Source of the DNA: Chrysomallon squamiferum
Lineage: Eukaryota; Mollusca; Gastropoda; Neomphalida; Peltospiridae
Reading direction: 5' to 3'
DNA: 64,000 bases
Assembly (NCBI GenBank): GCA_012295275.1
Contig: CM022671.1
Span: 19,232,956 to 19,296,955 of the forward strand
The notes under the pieces are model-generated. The model did no database searches. It had not been told where the DNA came from and saw only the letters and a list, made by a program, of their open reading frames with translations. The position numbers and the translations under genes are program-made. This document shows positions 1-14,118 of this stretch, one piece after another; position 1 is the first letter of the stretch; each line of letters starts with the position of its first letter.

Positions 1-104
1 AAGACCTCCTTTACTTGTAGGTCAGGGATCATATTAGTTCATTTATCAGCAACCCGAAGAATTAAAATGACATTCACTGATGTTTGCTTTTTACTCCATA
101 ACAT

Positions 105-110
105 TTTATT
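105..110 (-). terminator. Poly(A) signal of PUS7
   Basis: TTTATT on the plus strand reads AATAAA on the gene strand, 53 bp after the stop codon. It is the first canonical signal downstream. Other A/T-rich hexamers are common here, so use is inferred from position. Confidence 0.5.
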
Positions 111-162
111 GCATATACAAAGCTGGTGTTTATTTTCTTAATTCAAATCAGTTCTTCAGATA

Positions 163-3100
163 TCAAGTAACATTTATCGAAGTCTGGTATGATGCTGATG
201 TACTCGTCTTGAGAATTTCACGAATTGCCATGGTGGCATAACATGCTGGTGGCAGGGACACTTCCATAACAAGAGCTTTAAATTTGCCATCTGGAAGAAA
301 ATTAAAATGACACAGAATAAACACAGATAATTAATTATAAACGTATATAAAAATATGTAATTCTGTAACACTGGATATTTGTTTATTGTATAAAAGCTCA
401 CATAAATATGCATAACCCTTAAAGTCTCTCCACTTGCACAACAAATCTGGTACTGAATATGGATTTCCCTGTTTCTGTTTAATTAGGTACATATTTTTAT
501 TGTTATTTTACTCACTAGTTCAGTAGTTGATTTATAATAACTGTCGGAAAATTTATATTATCTATTCTGTGCAACTTTCAATAAAGTATAGAAAAAAATA
601 ATAAAAACAAATTAAATAAAATAAACATTACTATCTCTCTAATCTTAAGTGGATGTAAAACATTCATTTTCAATTACCTGATATTTTAAATTTGAAAAAT
701 TAGATGCAGATAGTAACCACTGATTGTGTTTTATATTTAGCTGAACCTGAGAAAAAATTCCATTATCACTAGCTTTTCTCTAGTAATAATAACTTGAGTA
801 ATAAGATAATAACAAGAAGTAGAAATGTCTGGCAATTACCCAGCTAACATATCAGCAGATTTGCCTAAATATATTTATAGTTGAAATATAATCTAGATAA
901 ATTATTTTAATGTATACAAGTAATACATATAAAACTCACCTAAAAATGTCAAAATATATTCAAAACACATTTTATTCCTACAGCACTAAATTTTAAAATA
1001 GATTTTAGTCAAAGCCAAACAGATACAGATAAAACAATGATAATTATACTTGCCCTGTATCTGTTTTGACATTAATATTTATCAGTCAGGTTTAATGGAA
1101 AACAATGTAGCTAATGAATATGTCATGAAATAGATGTAAGTTTTTTTTAAAGAATTAAAATTTTTATTAAACAACAAGAAACAACAACCCAGACACACAC
1201 AATTAAAACAATTTTATACTTACTTTCCACTGACTCTGGTTCTGGATGTTTCTCCATGATGTCCTTGTCACTGATACACAGAGGTACAGTGTAATCATCA
1301 TAGTGATAGGTCTTCCAAGTAACATTAGATGGTAGAATAACAATATGTCGGTAAGTGCCTGGTAGTGAATAATCTCTTAAAACAAAGATAAAAGTTGGTC
1401 TTTGTACAATAACTGTGATAATTAAATTAATGTAAACCAGCTTAAATTACTGGTTTTCACATTTTACAAGTCTACACAAACTTATTCCTAAAATAAGTAT
1501 TGTTTATAAGAAAGTTTTGCATACCAAAAAGCACAAACAATAAAACCAAACAGCAGTTAATTCCATCATCTACCAGAACAGTCTACAGTTAGCATAAATA
1601 AGTACTCAAACACATTTCAGCATAAAATACATTCCAGAGGATGGATGTCAAACTGTTCTGTTAATATAATGAAGTCACCAAATTAAGACTATATATTTAA
1701 TTTTCATGTAATATATCTAGAGACAAAACTTCCCTCTGAAACTGTTGCCTTAAAAAATGTAAAAGGAAAATAAATAAATTTAAAACTCTCATATGAAATT
1801 TAAATAATTAATTACTTACTTGTGATTTTTTTTCATTTTGTTAATGTCAAAATCATCCAGTTCCATTATTTGTTTGTACCATTCTGCCACTGCAAAGCAA
1901 ATTATATAAAATCAGCTTAAATATAAAACTAATATTTATGTCATTTAACTCTTTTCAGATAAACACACTTGAAAATATATTAAGCTTTTTCAGTTAGAAG
2001 TGAGATGGATTCTGACAACTCTGAACACATACTGAAAAATAAAATAGTAGTAATAATAATTTTAAAATACACAAAAACCTTCATTTTCAGGGTAGATAAC
2101 TTGATGGCCTGGCAGTGGAAGAACAACATCAGCCAGTGAAAAGTCTCCAATGTTGTCAGTATTTAAAACAACTGGTTTCACTTTGACTGCATCCTGATCT
2201 GTAATAACATCTTGACAGTCTACAAATAAAGAAAAAAAAAAAGAAAAAAAAAAAAAGGAAAAAATTACAATCAATATATCTTTGTTTCAAAGGAGTAATT
2301 ACACATTTGTATCAGTTACAATATATTCAAGAGCAAAAGTTTAATCATATATTATTAAAGATTAATGTAAAACTTATGTTTTATCTGGATCATATGTATA
2401 AATTAATTTATAAGTGAAAGTTTTATGTTTAACTTCACAAAAACATTAATATTTAAAACATTGTTCTTTTAATATTATATGCTATAGTTAACCATACTTT
2501 TAAAAAAGGAAATAAATAAAATAAAAAATTAGAAACCCAAAACACCATGCATACAACAGTTTTTAAAAAAACCATACAAGATGTATCTTAGGAACCAAAA
2601 AATATCTATTGTGTAATTTAATAGGACAAATAAAAAAAAAGGATAAAAAAACCCAACTATGGCTATAAATATCTACATACCACTGTTTTTCAGCAGTTTG
2701 GCATCATTCTTCAACACAACTAAATCACCCAACACTGGTTTATTGCCCAACATCTTCAGTCTCTTTGACACCATAGAATTCCACACGTAACTCTGATAGG
2801 CATGCACATACATTAGTCTTGTGTTTCTGGCAATCTGAAAAATAATAACTAATTAGAAATATTTCTGTCCATTTCTCATTAGTGATGTAAATAAATAAAA
2901 CAAATGATAATGTATATTAAAAGGTAAACGACTGACTAAATTACTGTTCTGTTTCAAGTCAGAGATTCTGGTAAATAAAATGGATGATAATAACAGTATA
3001 TTGTTTATTAACTGACAAAAAAAGAATAAAATTAAAAAAATAACAACATCTCTGTTAACAATTAGCAAAGTAAATAAATAAAACACAACAATTAACACAG

Positions 3101-6100
3101 ATTTCTTAAAAAATATATGTATTTTATAAGCATTCAAGTGAAAGGTATATTATGACTTTCGAGTTTATGATAGCTGGAATTAGCTTGGAAAAACTATCAG
3201 AAGTTCAGGATATGAAAAAAAAAAAATTATTTGAATAAATAATCAAAGTTCAAATTACCTGAGACAAAGCAGCAGAAAAATTCCTTTCTCCATATTTCTG
3301 TAAAGCTCTCTGAAGTGTTTTCTCAATGTGTGAAGTTTCAAATGATTTAGCACAGCTCCCTGGTACTGTTTCAAAATCCCAGATTAAATTTAATAGTTAA
3401 CATTACGGAAACAACAGATACCCAAATATAGCACAAAGAGCACATTTTCATTTTTTTTTATTTTTTTTTATTAAACAGACATTTTCAGCAAATAGTTTTA
3501 ATTTGGTAATGAAACATCTGGTACTAATTGTATTATAACATTTCTTTCTGCAACGTAGAGATTACAACATTCATATCTTCAAAACTCCTCATGACTAATC
3601 AGTGTAACAAAATCTAAAAAATGTAAAAAGCAAGGAAACCAATATATCTGGAGTAATTCTAATTGCAAAACAAATTCAGACATTGTATCCATGCAACATG
3701 AATTTAGAAAGACAATGAAAAAAAAAAAAAAAAAGAAGAAAAGAATATTTAATAAAAAAATGTTATGGGTAGCTATTACATATCACACATTTTTTAAATT
3801 ATTATATTTTTTGTTTTTTATTCATTCTTTTTAAGTTAGCAGCAAGTTTTTTTTTTTATATACACAGCCTCTGTCAGACAAGACAATATAAACCACGGTC
3901 TTTAATAAAGTAGTGTTATGGTAGGCCTACTCTCTGGAACAAGAAATGATCTTTAAAACAAATCAAGAACTGATCTTCAGTAGGCAATCATTTTAACTAA
4001 TAAAGTCTACCCCATGAAAGATGAAATCAGTGTTACCAAAATATTTATTATTATTCCATTTGATTCTTATTGGATACAGGTAATTTATTTTAAAAAACAC
4101 CTCCTATGAAACAAAATAAAATAAAATCTGCTTAAAGTAACAAACCTTTCTGACTTGGCCTTAGAATAAGTTCCACTGCTTCTTCCCAATTACTATGAAG
4201 TAAAGCTCTGAAATGTAATTTTTATGTAGTTATTGTATTTTTTATTATTATGAGAATAACAATGATACTGTTAAAATGAAATGCCATTACAAACTAAATA
4301 CATTAGAATAAGATTTTAAATGTTAACAAACATATAGCGACCTCATTAAATCAGTGATGAAAATTAGATGATTTACAGTAAATCATCCCCTCTAAATTTA
4401 CTTGAATGAACAAGTATTTTCATGGTAGAATGCATTAAATAGTTCAGATTTATTTCCCTTCTAAACAAAATTAGATTCATTAATAAAATTACAAAAATGC
4501 TAACCTGCCAACATGGTGTGTTGGTATTGACGTTGTTCCAAATCGCTGCATTCCAAAGTAATTTACAAAGCCATTGTTTTTCAATGAAGTCATTGCTGCC
4601 TCTACTTGGTCATTACTACCAGTAACATTTCTACACAAACAAAATCAAATAATTTAGTCGTAATACATTTCTTGAATTTTCTTCTTGTTGCTTTAGCTAC
4701 AATGACATTTTAATTTAATCTGTGTAAAATTCATTCTATGAATTTTTAACTATTTATAATTAATATATTTAAGAAAATGTTTAATTATGACATTATTTGT
4801 AACAGTAACAGTGAGAATAGTCAGATTTTTAAACAAATTCATCAATATAACTGATGTATACACAATATTATTCTTAAATACACATTAATCATCAAAAAGT
4901 AAGATAACATGCAGCATTTGTTACCTGAGAACTATGATAAAGTGATTTCCATTCAGCTGTGCTAAGGCAATATTTTCTTTTTCATACCTTTAATAAAAAT
5001 AAAACAGAAAATGTTAAAAAAGAAATTATTTTGATTTCACTTGTATGGTATTTTTCTTCAATTCAGTTAAAGAATTTTTTTTTTTTTTAACTATAATTAG
5101 AAAGGCCATCTACTGATGTCAGTGTTTATATGAAAACGCCTCAGTAATGTTTCAGATGTCATATTTATATTCATTTTATAATCTGACTCTGGATTCTTTT
5201 ATGTTTTAAGAGTTAAAGCATTATTTAAAATTTCTGTTTGTTCCAATGTTATACCTGAAATTACCCAACACTATTTTGTTCAGTCGGCTGTTTAGACTGT
5301 GTAATTTTTTTGCATCCACTCTGAAAAAAAGGCAACAATATAAGTATCTACATGTATCTTGAAAACTACACATAATTTTTCATTTAATTTTGACAACAAA
5401 CATTTGTATTATAAAAATCATATATGAAGATCTAAACTTTCAGTTAAAAGGATGGTTTAAAAAAAAATAATAATAATAAAAAAGCACAACAAAAAATATT
5501 AGAACAAGTGGAAGATTTCACAACACTGTTTTTTCATATTATTTACATTAAAAAATCTATCAATTTCCCTTATTATGTTTTTTGATTTCTTACTTATAAG
5601 CACTGACATTTTGGGATGTTTTTGCTCGTTTGTCCTTTGTGCCTGCATATTGAAAAATATTTGTTTTTGTTCTGAAATAAGAAAATTTATTGATTCAAAG
5701 TCAGCTTATTAATTATATATAAATTATTAATTTTGAATACATATTGTGCTGGGATATTTGTCCCACAAGTAATTTACCAATGTCTGCAATTTTAACTTTG
5801 CTATGCTTGAAAAGATGCATATATAAAAAAAAAAAAAAAAAAAAAACTAACAATTCAGTTACAATAACTCCAGAAACAGTCACAACAGATATCATACTTC
5901 ATTTTGGCATTATGTTACAAATATATGTGTACATTTAATAACCTTTAATAATAAAGCTTTAACCGTTAGACATTTAGATCTGTTATATAAACCTAACTGT
6001 CATATCCAGCTGTTGTATGCAGGGATACATAAAAAATATTTAAATACACAGATATTAGTTATAAAATACGTATGTTCAATCATATCTGAGAAAACATAAA

Positions 6101-8484
6101 AATTATTTTCTAAAAAATGGGCAAATAAAAACACTGCCAAAACACTTAAGCTCTTTATCATTAAATCAGTTTCCTATAAAAATGTGTAAGTAATAATACC
6201 AGTTTTAAAATAAGCTAACTGACCGGAGAAATTTGGCCATGAGGTTGACAGCTTCCATAGTTCCAATACCTTCCTTGTACAACACAAAGTGACAGTATGC
6301 ACCTCTGTTAGATGGCCATCTTGATTCTGATCTCTGGTTACCTGTGAAACAAATTGGACTTTAAGCATCATTTAAAGATATAGATCCAAAACAATTTAGG
6401 ATCATTATATCTCTGTAAGACTGTAAAAAATATTGGATTTAAAATAGTACACTAAAATAATGTTAGGAGAATACGCAAATTAATTATTTTTATAGTAACA
6501 ATTAAAGAAATGCCCTTTTCCAATGTTGATAATAATGGGTTAAAAGAAATAAATGAATATCAAAGAATAATTTAAAATAATTTACAGAGTAATGTCTTAT
6601 ACTGACAAGTCGAGATTTTTTTTTTTAATTTATGATTATAAATTATAACATTCTCTAGCACTGACAATGTTTTAAAACCATGAATATGTGTCTGTATACC
6701 TGTTTCTGTTTTCATTAAAGTAATAACAAGAAGAATAGAAAGTAAGTCATTTTATTATTTTTTATTTTTTTTATTTTAATGAATTTATAAATCCTTACCA
6801 CCTTTTGACTTGAGGGTGATTTTAATACAAGATTTTTCTTCATTTGTTTTCTCTGTATTGCTGTTTACTTGAGGAAAATGCTTCTTTATTTCAAGATGAA
6901 TTTTCTTTCTAGCTTCCTTGTCAGAATCCACCTGACATTATGTAACAAAACAGGCAAAAAAAAAGAGCAAAGCATTAACAAATAAATTGTCAGCATATCC
7001 ATCACAATTAATCAGTTATATTTACTGATAGACGTATGTTAGAATTAACTTGTATTTGGGTGTCATATATAATTAAGAGAAACTATTTAATTAATAACTT
7101 TCATTATTTTAATTTTATACATAAAACTATAATGTTGTGTGATGATTTTTTTTTTAATTTTACAGAAATAATAATGATTGAAATTTTAATTTCAGTTTTT
7201 AGTAGCAAATTTATGACTGACACAATGACTTTTTCAAATAAAAAATACATCCCATAGAAAAATGAAAGAAAATTTCATCTAAAATCATTTACATTGGTGG
7301 TTATTTGGCATTACACAAACATTTAAGGATCACATTTTTTTTTCAATTAGCAGTTCTGAAGAAGATTATCTATTACATTCACTGGTCTACAGCCAGGAAA
7401 AAAACATACCATGGCTTGTGATAAATCAAATTTAGATTGGCAACGAACAGATTGTATAGGTCTTCACCTGTCATCACTGTTAACATTAAAAATCAACTCA
7501 CCTGAATACAATAACTGGCCTGTGTGTCTCCACTGTCAACAATTTTCTGAATTTCTGCAATATCATTCTCGGTTAGTGTGTTTGGTTCAGAAGAATCACA
7601 ACTCTGAAAGTGATATTAAATAAAAACAAATCATTTAATTAATATTTAAACAGTAGTGAATTGATATCTGAATGTTAAAAACTATTTCTACATACATTTG
7701 TACATTTTATAACTATGAAAATTTATTATAAATTTTTAAAACCTTTGTCTTTGGCAATGGTTCATCTAGAGGTAATTCTGTTGATGTTAAACGAACTATC
7801 TGACCTTCAGTATTAATCTCGTTGACAATAAAGTCTGAGTACCTGAAAAAAATAGTATTAACAATTATACAGTTGCACATTTGAATGTAAAATCCCCACT
7901 CCAAGCTAATATGCAAATACATATATGATATAAAAAAAAATTAATCATTAAATTAAGATAAAACAGTTTACTAGAAGTATAAATATATTATAATAACCAA
8001 ATAATAATCTTCATTTCATGGATTCATGTGCATTCTGTAATACTGGCATATTAATAAAGAGATAACAGTTTGCCAAAAATAAATAATTATACTAAAAAAA
8101 TAATAACCTTTGCTTTATAATTGCACTAAATCCTTCATGACTACTGATGTACTCTGTGATACCAACATCTTCTTCACAGACATGACCTAGATGGACATCT
8201 TGAGTGTCATCAACAGTACACTCTTCTTCTTTACCTGTACTTCTGCCATTACTATGGGAAATTTGTTTTCCTGATGTACTGTTGTTGTGATTATCTTCCA
8301 CATCAATATTTATATCTTCTGTTAGTTTTTCTTGGTCAGATTTCAAATTTTCATCACAAGAATGAATTATAGGTGACAAATTGACCACTGGTTTATTTAC
8401 TATCTCAAGGACAGAGAGTTTTGCTTTCTTAACGGCTGGTTCTTCAGTAGCTGAATCAACAAAGTCAGCCTCCATTACTGGCAT
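163..8484 (-). CDS. PUS7: PUS7, TruD-family pseudouridine synthase (complete, 16 coding exons)
   Basis: Converts uridine to pseudouridine in tRNAs and mRNAs; TruD family. Coding exons in transcript order: 8484-8108, 7842-7743, 7603-7502, 6931-6799, 6341-6224, 5671-5594, 5320-5255, 4987-4925, 4630-4505, 4207-4146, 3365-3259, 2834-2681, 2219-2079, 1889-1820, 1375-1224, 290-163. All borders are GT/AG and phase closes, giving 658 residues (human 661). The acidic N-terminal ~100 residues have a KKAK patch. [10 protein letters not shown] (107-116) opens the conserved part. GTKDKRA at 287-293 holds the TruD catalytic aspartate, D290. [13 protein letters not shown] and AYQSYVWN motifs follow, and the C-terminus has [10 protein letters not shown]. 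The start is the first ATG after an acceptor at 8487/8488, so a non-coding 5' exon lies upstream. An AATAAA complement sits at 105-110, 53 bp past the stop. The family call rests on motifs I recall from human PUS7; nothing is broken. Confidence 0.96.
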
Positions 8485-9306
8485 GTCTGCAAAAATAAAA
8501 ATAAACATATGAAGCAAAACTTGTTAATGTCTTTGTAAAAAATCAAAAATGATAGTTAAATGCTGTAGGTTTAAAACAAAATTGAGAGCAACCATTTACA
8601 TAGTATGTTTAATTACTGTGATTTATAAATAAAAAATGTTTTTTTAAAATCCATGATCAAGGATAACATCACTGCTGAAACAGTTTGATCTTCACAACAT
8701 TCAGAAATATTGTAACTGAATGAATTTTCAGACTAAAACATTGAAGTAGCTATAAATTTTCAGCATATTAAATATCCATTATTGTTTAATAGGAACAGTC
8801 ACAATGGTAAATTTAATTAATAATTTTAAGAAGACATCAGACAGGTTTTTGTGTATCCTGGGCTGCCTTTGTCTTACAGAACCACCTACTCAGCCAGTAA
8901 TGACGGAGCTAGTTTTGAACAGCTAAATACAGTTGAATTCTCTGTTAAATTAATTTTCACAAATATTTTTTATATTAGTAATTGTTTTGTTTTAGTTGTA
9001 TTTTTAAGAATATAAACAAAAATCAAGTTGTGATATCATACCATCTGGTTTTAGATGTCGAAAGAATAAAGAGAAAAGTATGTTTATATCAATGAAAGGA
9101 AATCTAGTCTAAGGCAAGCAGAATATCAAAATTAAATAAATAAAATAATATAGATTTAAGTCACACAAACTGCATTTATCACGGGTTAATGAAATGTATA
9201 TTACTTATTAGTAAAAGTTTAGAACACTGCTATTAGTATTACAGTAACAGTGGCATAATCTTACATGTACAGCATATATTGGTAGAACCTATATATATAA
9301 TATATG

Positions 9307-9310
<4 letters not shown>

Positions 9311-9393
<83 letters not shown>
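9311..9393. repeat. (AG)n microsatellite
   Basis: About 41 uninterrupted AG units. It makes an apparent Arg-Glu ORF on the plus strand that is only an artefact of the dinucleotide. Confidence 0.98.
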
Positions 9394-9396
<3 letters not shown>

Positions 9397-9804
9397 CTTG
9401 CCGATGTGGCACTACTCTGCTCGTTATATTATATATAAAAATCGTAATTGCTCAAGTATCCACATTCGCCACGATTCGGGCTATTAATAACTATTAATGG
9501 AATTGTGTTGGACCCTTTAGAGTTTTGTCAAAAGCTGGTTATTTGTGCAAGCATTAAGTTGTTCGCAGTCTTCTGGAGGAGTTTACACAGGAAGATTATT
9601 ATGAGAAAAGAAGACACTTCGTAATAACTTATACTTGAAGTTAGTTCCTAATCCTTTTTCTGTAATAATTTTCTACACTTTTTCTCCACCCAATACTAGA
9701 TGATCATTCCTCCTAAATGCTAACTGATAAATATTTACATTTTAAACCGCAAGTGGCAGGTTTTCCTTATTCCAACACGTGCTGTATACGAACAACTAAC
9801 TTAT

Positions 9805-10003
9805 ACTGGTTTTCGTAAACATTTTCCTCCACTGATAGCATGTAAATAGGTCTACGTATGCCCTGTGACTTAATTTCCTCCATTTTGTAAGGTTTAAATC
9901 TGTATTTGTGTTTTTATGGCTACACAAAATAAAATGGAGGAAATCAAGTAACACAGGCCCATTTACATGTTATCAGTGAAGGGAAATGTTTATGAGAACC
10001 AGT
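9805..10003. repeat. Long imperfect inverted repeat (foldback / MITE-like)
   Basis: The left arm at about 9805-9889 matches the reverse complement of the right arm at about 9926-10003, separated by a loop of about 36 bp. Both arms contain, in inverted order, ACTGGTT, TAAACATTT, CACTGATA, CATGTAAAT, CTGTG and ATTTCCTCCATTTT. The left arm has about 12 extra bases around 9851-9862. Transcribed, it would form a hairpin of about 75 paired positions with mismatches. I see no target-site duplication. Confidence 0.8.
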
Positions 10004-11114
10004 ACAAATGCTCTGGGCAATTACGATTTAATTTTAATTATTTCCATTTTAGAAATAATTAAAGCAGAAAAAAATATCATGTTAAATATGATTATTATTT
10101 TAAATTTATCATATTATTCTAGAACTTAAATTGTCGGTTTGTCTGTACACACATACGCGCATACGCGCATACACGCAAAATGCTCGTTTGTGACTGCAAA
10201 TTTATGACAATAAATATTAGTATGTGTAATAAATGAAAAAGTGTGGAGTATATAAAATCAACGATTTTCATTAGTCAGCCGTGGAAGGACCAATGTACCC
10301 AGTGTGGATATAATAATTTTAAAACTACTAGTACTTTCATGGAGGGCGATAAACTCCGTTTCTTAAACGTTGGCATAAATAAACTTTTTGTTCATTAAAG
10401 GACGAAATGTCTTTATTAAATTCACTTCTGAATTATTTAGTATCGAGCCGCACGATCCAGTGGCAGCCGTCAGATGCATGAGAATATGAGAGTTAAAACA
10501 CGATTTCATAATCTTTTTTTAAATATTATTACAACCGGTTGCCAATATTAAATACAGTATTTTATGGAGGGTAAAAAAACAAAACAAAAAACAAACAACG
10601 AAAAGAATAAATTATCAAATTTTTCCTTTAATACTGATGGTGTGTTTTGGACATTTAGTGCCAAGAGATGAAAAAGGGTCTATTAATTTGAAATCATTTC
10701 GACTGAGCGAGATAGGCGCTATAACATTCTGACACATCTAAATGATTTGTACATACATATATTGCCAACACATTTAACAGCATCATTGTTTTTACAAGTG
10801 GACATTTGAACAAGGTCCATGGATGTTCTGTTGTCTTTTTATTTATTTATTTTTTACATGAAAGATATATCCTTCACAACAAGAGACACACGAAAAATAA
10901 AGGAGAATTTTTTTAATTAACATAAAGTGATAGAAATTATAACTGCATTTCAGTTGTAATGATAAATCAGTTAATAACTGAAACAGGTTGGATTCAGTTA
11001 CGAATATGTAAAATGAGCACTAGAAAATAAGTTTTGGTTAATACAGTGATTAATTAGAATAAATGAAAACAAATTTCAATACCCATAATCATTTTAACGA
11101 ACAACACGATAAAA

Positions 11115-11115
<1 letters not shown>

Positions 11116-11146
<31 letters not shown>
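11116..11146. repeat. (TA)n microsatellite
   Basis: About 15 TA units, 3' of orphan gene A. A shorter (TA)n tract lies at 12861-12882 in the 5' intron of the same gene. Confidence 0.95.
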
Positions 11147-11149
<3 letters not shown>

Positions 11150-11382
11150 AACAATTCTTAACAAGTACAACTGAATAATGCAACATTAATTTATAGTTTT
11201 TGTCAAATAATTATAATTTTATTTTCCTTGCGGACTTTTTCTTTATGTACTAGAAGTAAAACTTTCTTCGATTAAACGCCTGCAATTTCAGTAGTGTTGT
11301 TGTTATTGATTAAAAGGTGTGGCAATGAAAAATACCCGTTTCCGCAGCAAAATATATATCGAGGGTATCATTTCTTGTTTTC

Positions 11383-12523
11383 TTATGACTTTTTGCTTGT
11401 CTTTTCTGCTTTTTTTGAATCTGGTGGATTAGACTGAGCATAAGCATTTACATCGTATGGTTTTGTTATTGATACAACTTTTTCTTTTTTCTTAAGATAC
11501 TCTTTATTTGCTTCATAATTTTTTCTGATTGCACTCTTCGTCATCTTTTTGTTTTTTGTTTTGGATGAATAAGGAATCAAGGACTGCATTGTGCAAAGGG
11601 GAGGACCAGATATTTGAAAATCTAATCCTTTCTTCACTAATCTGTGTTCTCCAGTTTCGGGATCTTTACTCTTCCAGGCATAGCTATAGAATGTGCGGAT
11701 GTAACCGACAGTAAATTTATACAAGACATCATTCATTGTGTTTAATACACCACGTCTCATCCATACTGTGCCATTTCGCTTGATGATATCATGCACTTCT
11801 TGAGCCACTTTTACATCTTTCAGCATGAACTTGTATATTCCACTAGTCATACCATGGTACGCTTCTTTGTAGTACACAGCATATATCCGTTTCTTATCAG
11901 GCAGTCTCACTCCAATTTCGTAAATTGAACGAAGACGGCGATAACCATAGAAAAGTTTCTTCTTTAAAAACCCTGCACCTCTTCGACGTTTTCGCCACAC
12001 TGATTTCTTGGTTAATGTGTTTGGTGGTTTAGGAGGAGGCTTTGGACAAACTGCCAAATGCCAAGGAAACCAAATAACATGCGTATCCAAAGGGCAGGGA
12101 TTGTTGGATATATTTGATCCAAGTCTGAATTTTATATCTCGTACATTCTCCCGGTATATTCTAGTTACTTTTGAACCCTGTGTTAAAACAATAAAATTCA
12201 GAAAATAATATATGTATGATATTAGTATTTTTGAAATTAATTTTATATCTTTATAATTGCCGAGAAATCATTGGTACTAAAAAAAAAAAATGACGCAAAC
12301 ACATAAACACAAATATATACGAACATGTAAAAAACCACAAAAAGCACACGCACATGCACGCACGCACACATAAACACACACAGCCGTTTACGAGGTAATC
12401 TGATAATAGTTTTTAACAATGTACAATATTTACCGAAAATACTTGATATTGTATATTCAATCGAGATTCATCACGTGTTTTGGTTCCAAGTTCTCTTTCT
12501 ATCAGTTTACTTTTAGAAGTCAT
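11383..12523 (-). CDS. Orphan basic protein A (two coding exons), paralogue of gene B
   Basis: Family not recognised. Coding exons are 12523-12434 and 12177-11383; phase 0 at the junction, 294 residues. The Lys/Arg-rich protein has, in order, WFPW (66-69), a PKPPPKPP stretch, KRRRGAGF, IYEIGV, KRIYAVYYK, SGIYKF, DIIKRNG, WMRRGVLN, YSYAWKS, VKKG and QISG, then a Lys-rich tail ending KKS. Gene B shares this core at about half of positions by eye and has its intron at the same place and phase, so both are real genes from one duplication. The first coding exon starts after an acceptor at 12532-12533; a donor (AAG|GTAAGA) at 13016-13011 suggests a non-coding first exon, with a perfect CRE about 100 bp further upstream. 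The charge suggests a nuclear or nucleic-acid-binding role, but this is only inference. No signal peptide or membrane segment is seen. Confidence 0.85.
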
Positions 12524-13110
12524 GTTTTTTTCTGCAAATAAACAGTGAAGGATATATTGATAAATAAATGCATGCATAAAGGTAAGAAAAGAATGTATAC
12601 ATAAAAATAACAGAAAATAAATTCGTTTTTAAGATATTTTGTTTTGAAAATAGTATTCTCGTCTATAATGACGATAATTTTGTTGTTGTTTTTGTTCATG
12701 TTATTGTTGTGTTATTGCTGTAGTTTTTTCTTTCAACCAAAATCCTTCGAATACTAATCAAAATAAGTGATTTTGACTATACAACAACGTACACTTTGTT
12801 TTCATCGGTACAGTTCCAAAAATATCCATTAGAAATAGTAGTCTCCAGCGCTCACATTTTTATATATATATATATATATATACATTATATAGCATTAATA
12901 CTGTTGTCTCATTATATTTTTTTATAAATTTTATTAGCTGATTCCAAAAATAAATCTATTTATTCGTCTTAGGTTTAGTGTTATCGCTACGCATCATTAA
13001 CTGATCTTCTTACCTTTTTAAATTGATGTAAAATTCACAAACATCTTTTGAACCAGTTCTATATTCGTGTCTTTCTGAACATTTTTCCTGCTTATGATGT
13101 AATAGTGATA

Positions 13111-13118
13111 TGACGTCA
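13111..13118. promoter_or_regulatory. Perfect CRE palindrome upstream of gene A
   Basis: TGACGTCA in the context TATGACGTCAT, about 95 bp upstream of the inferred first-exon donor of gene A and 588 bp upstream of its ATG. CREB/ATF/CREM factors bind this palindrome. Function is inferred from position. Confidence 0.5.
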
Positions 13119-13339
13119 TAATTCAAACTTTTATTGCCATTTCAGGCTTTTTCTCTTTCATTTAATTTCCATTATTTATTTGCTAAATACTGTATTTATT
13201 GTTGTTACTTTTATTATTAATATAAAATATGATTGTTTTAATATTAAGTACAAACTAATATTTAATTTTATTATGACAAAATCGGAACATTAATATATTA
13301 ATTCTCATATTTCTCTTTTTCTATTTCTATTTCTCCATC

Positions 13340-13520
13340 TCTAATTTTCAGTGTGCATGTGTATGTGTGTCGGTGTGTGTATATACATGAATGTATGTAT
13401 GTATGTATATATGTAAGTACGGATGTGTGTCTGTTTTATGTATGTACGGACATGATGGATTAATGGACTGAAGGTAGGACAGATGGATGGACTGCTACAT
13501 GGAAGGATGTATAATTTATA
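13340..13520. repeat. Degenerate TATG/GTGT microsatellite
   Basis: Mixed TATG, TGTG and GGATGGA-like units between genes A and B. Apparent His/Thr/Tyr-rich minus-strand ORFs here are repeat artefacts. Confidence 0.8.
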
Positions 13521-13559
13521 TGCAAGAGATGAATGCAAATTAAATGCACAAAAGACAAA

Positions 13560-14118
13560 ACTAATTTTTATTTGCTAATCTTTATTATGAGATTATAGCA
13601 AATTTTGCAAAATGATTTATTTTATAATAACTATAATAAGAAAATGAGAATAAAAGTTGAAAAAAAAAAATGCAGCAAACAAACATCATAGAAAGAATAC
13701 AGAAATAATTAACCCTGTCGAGACAGATCTTTCTTGTTAGTCTTGTTAGACCAGTAATGGCAATTATAAAGCGACCTAACATCGTATTATCGATGTAGTT
13801 ACCAAAACATTTATCAACCTGTAATGTATATTCCAGTCACGGCCCTTTACAATTTGATTTTCAGCGAGTATAAATACAAACATTTCCGAAAGCCCGATTT
13901 TAACATACCTGATTCTTATAACATAAAACAACTGACATATTACAATGGGTAAAATATTAGTTTTTACTGTATTCGACTCCATTGATAAAAAGTACCATTC
14001 TTTCATGGATAATATCAAGAAAATGGACTTCCCAGATATTAGAAAAAAAAAAAAAAAGAAAAAAAAAAAAAGATAATATAATAATAAAAAAAACAGTTAT
14101 GGGGCACTGATTTCATGT
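13560..14118. other. Spacer between genes A and B, no gene seen
   Basis: Downstream of gene B's stop and upstream of gene A. It contains A-rich runs at 14042-14092. Two minus-strand ORFs of 65 and 80 codons have no splice context or recognisable composition. Confidence 0.6.

Larger units (their letters stand above)
8488..11382. other. Spacer upstream of PUS7, no gene seen
   Basis: No convincing ORF. PUS7 needs a non-coding first exon here because its first coding exon begins with a splice acceptor; one possible donor (ATG|GTATGA on the minus strand) lies near 9044. The spacer holds an (AG)n tract at 9311-9393, a long imperfect inverted repeat at 9805-10003 and a (TA)n tract near 11116-11146. 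The part from about 9400 to 10700 is less A/T-skewed than its surroundings and could hold the PUS7 promoter or worn transposon sequence. Confidence 0.5.
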
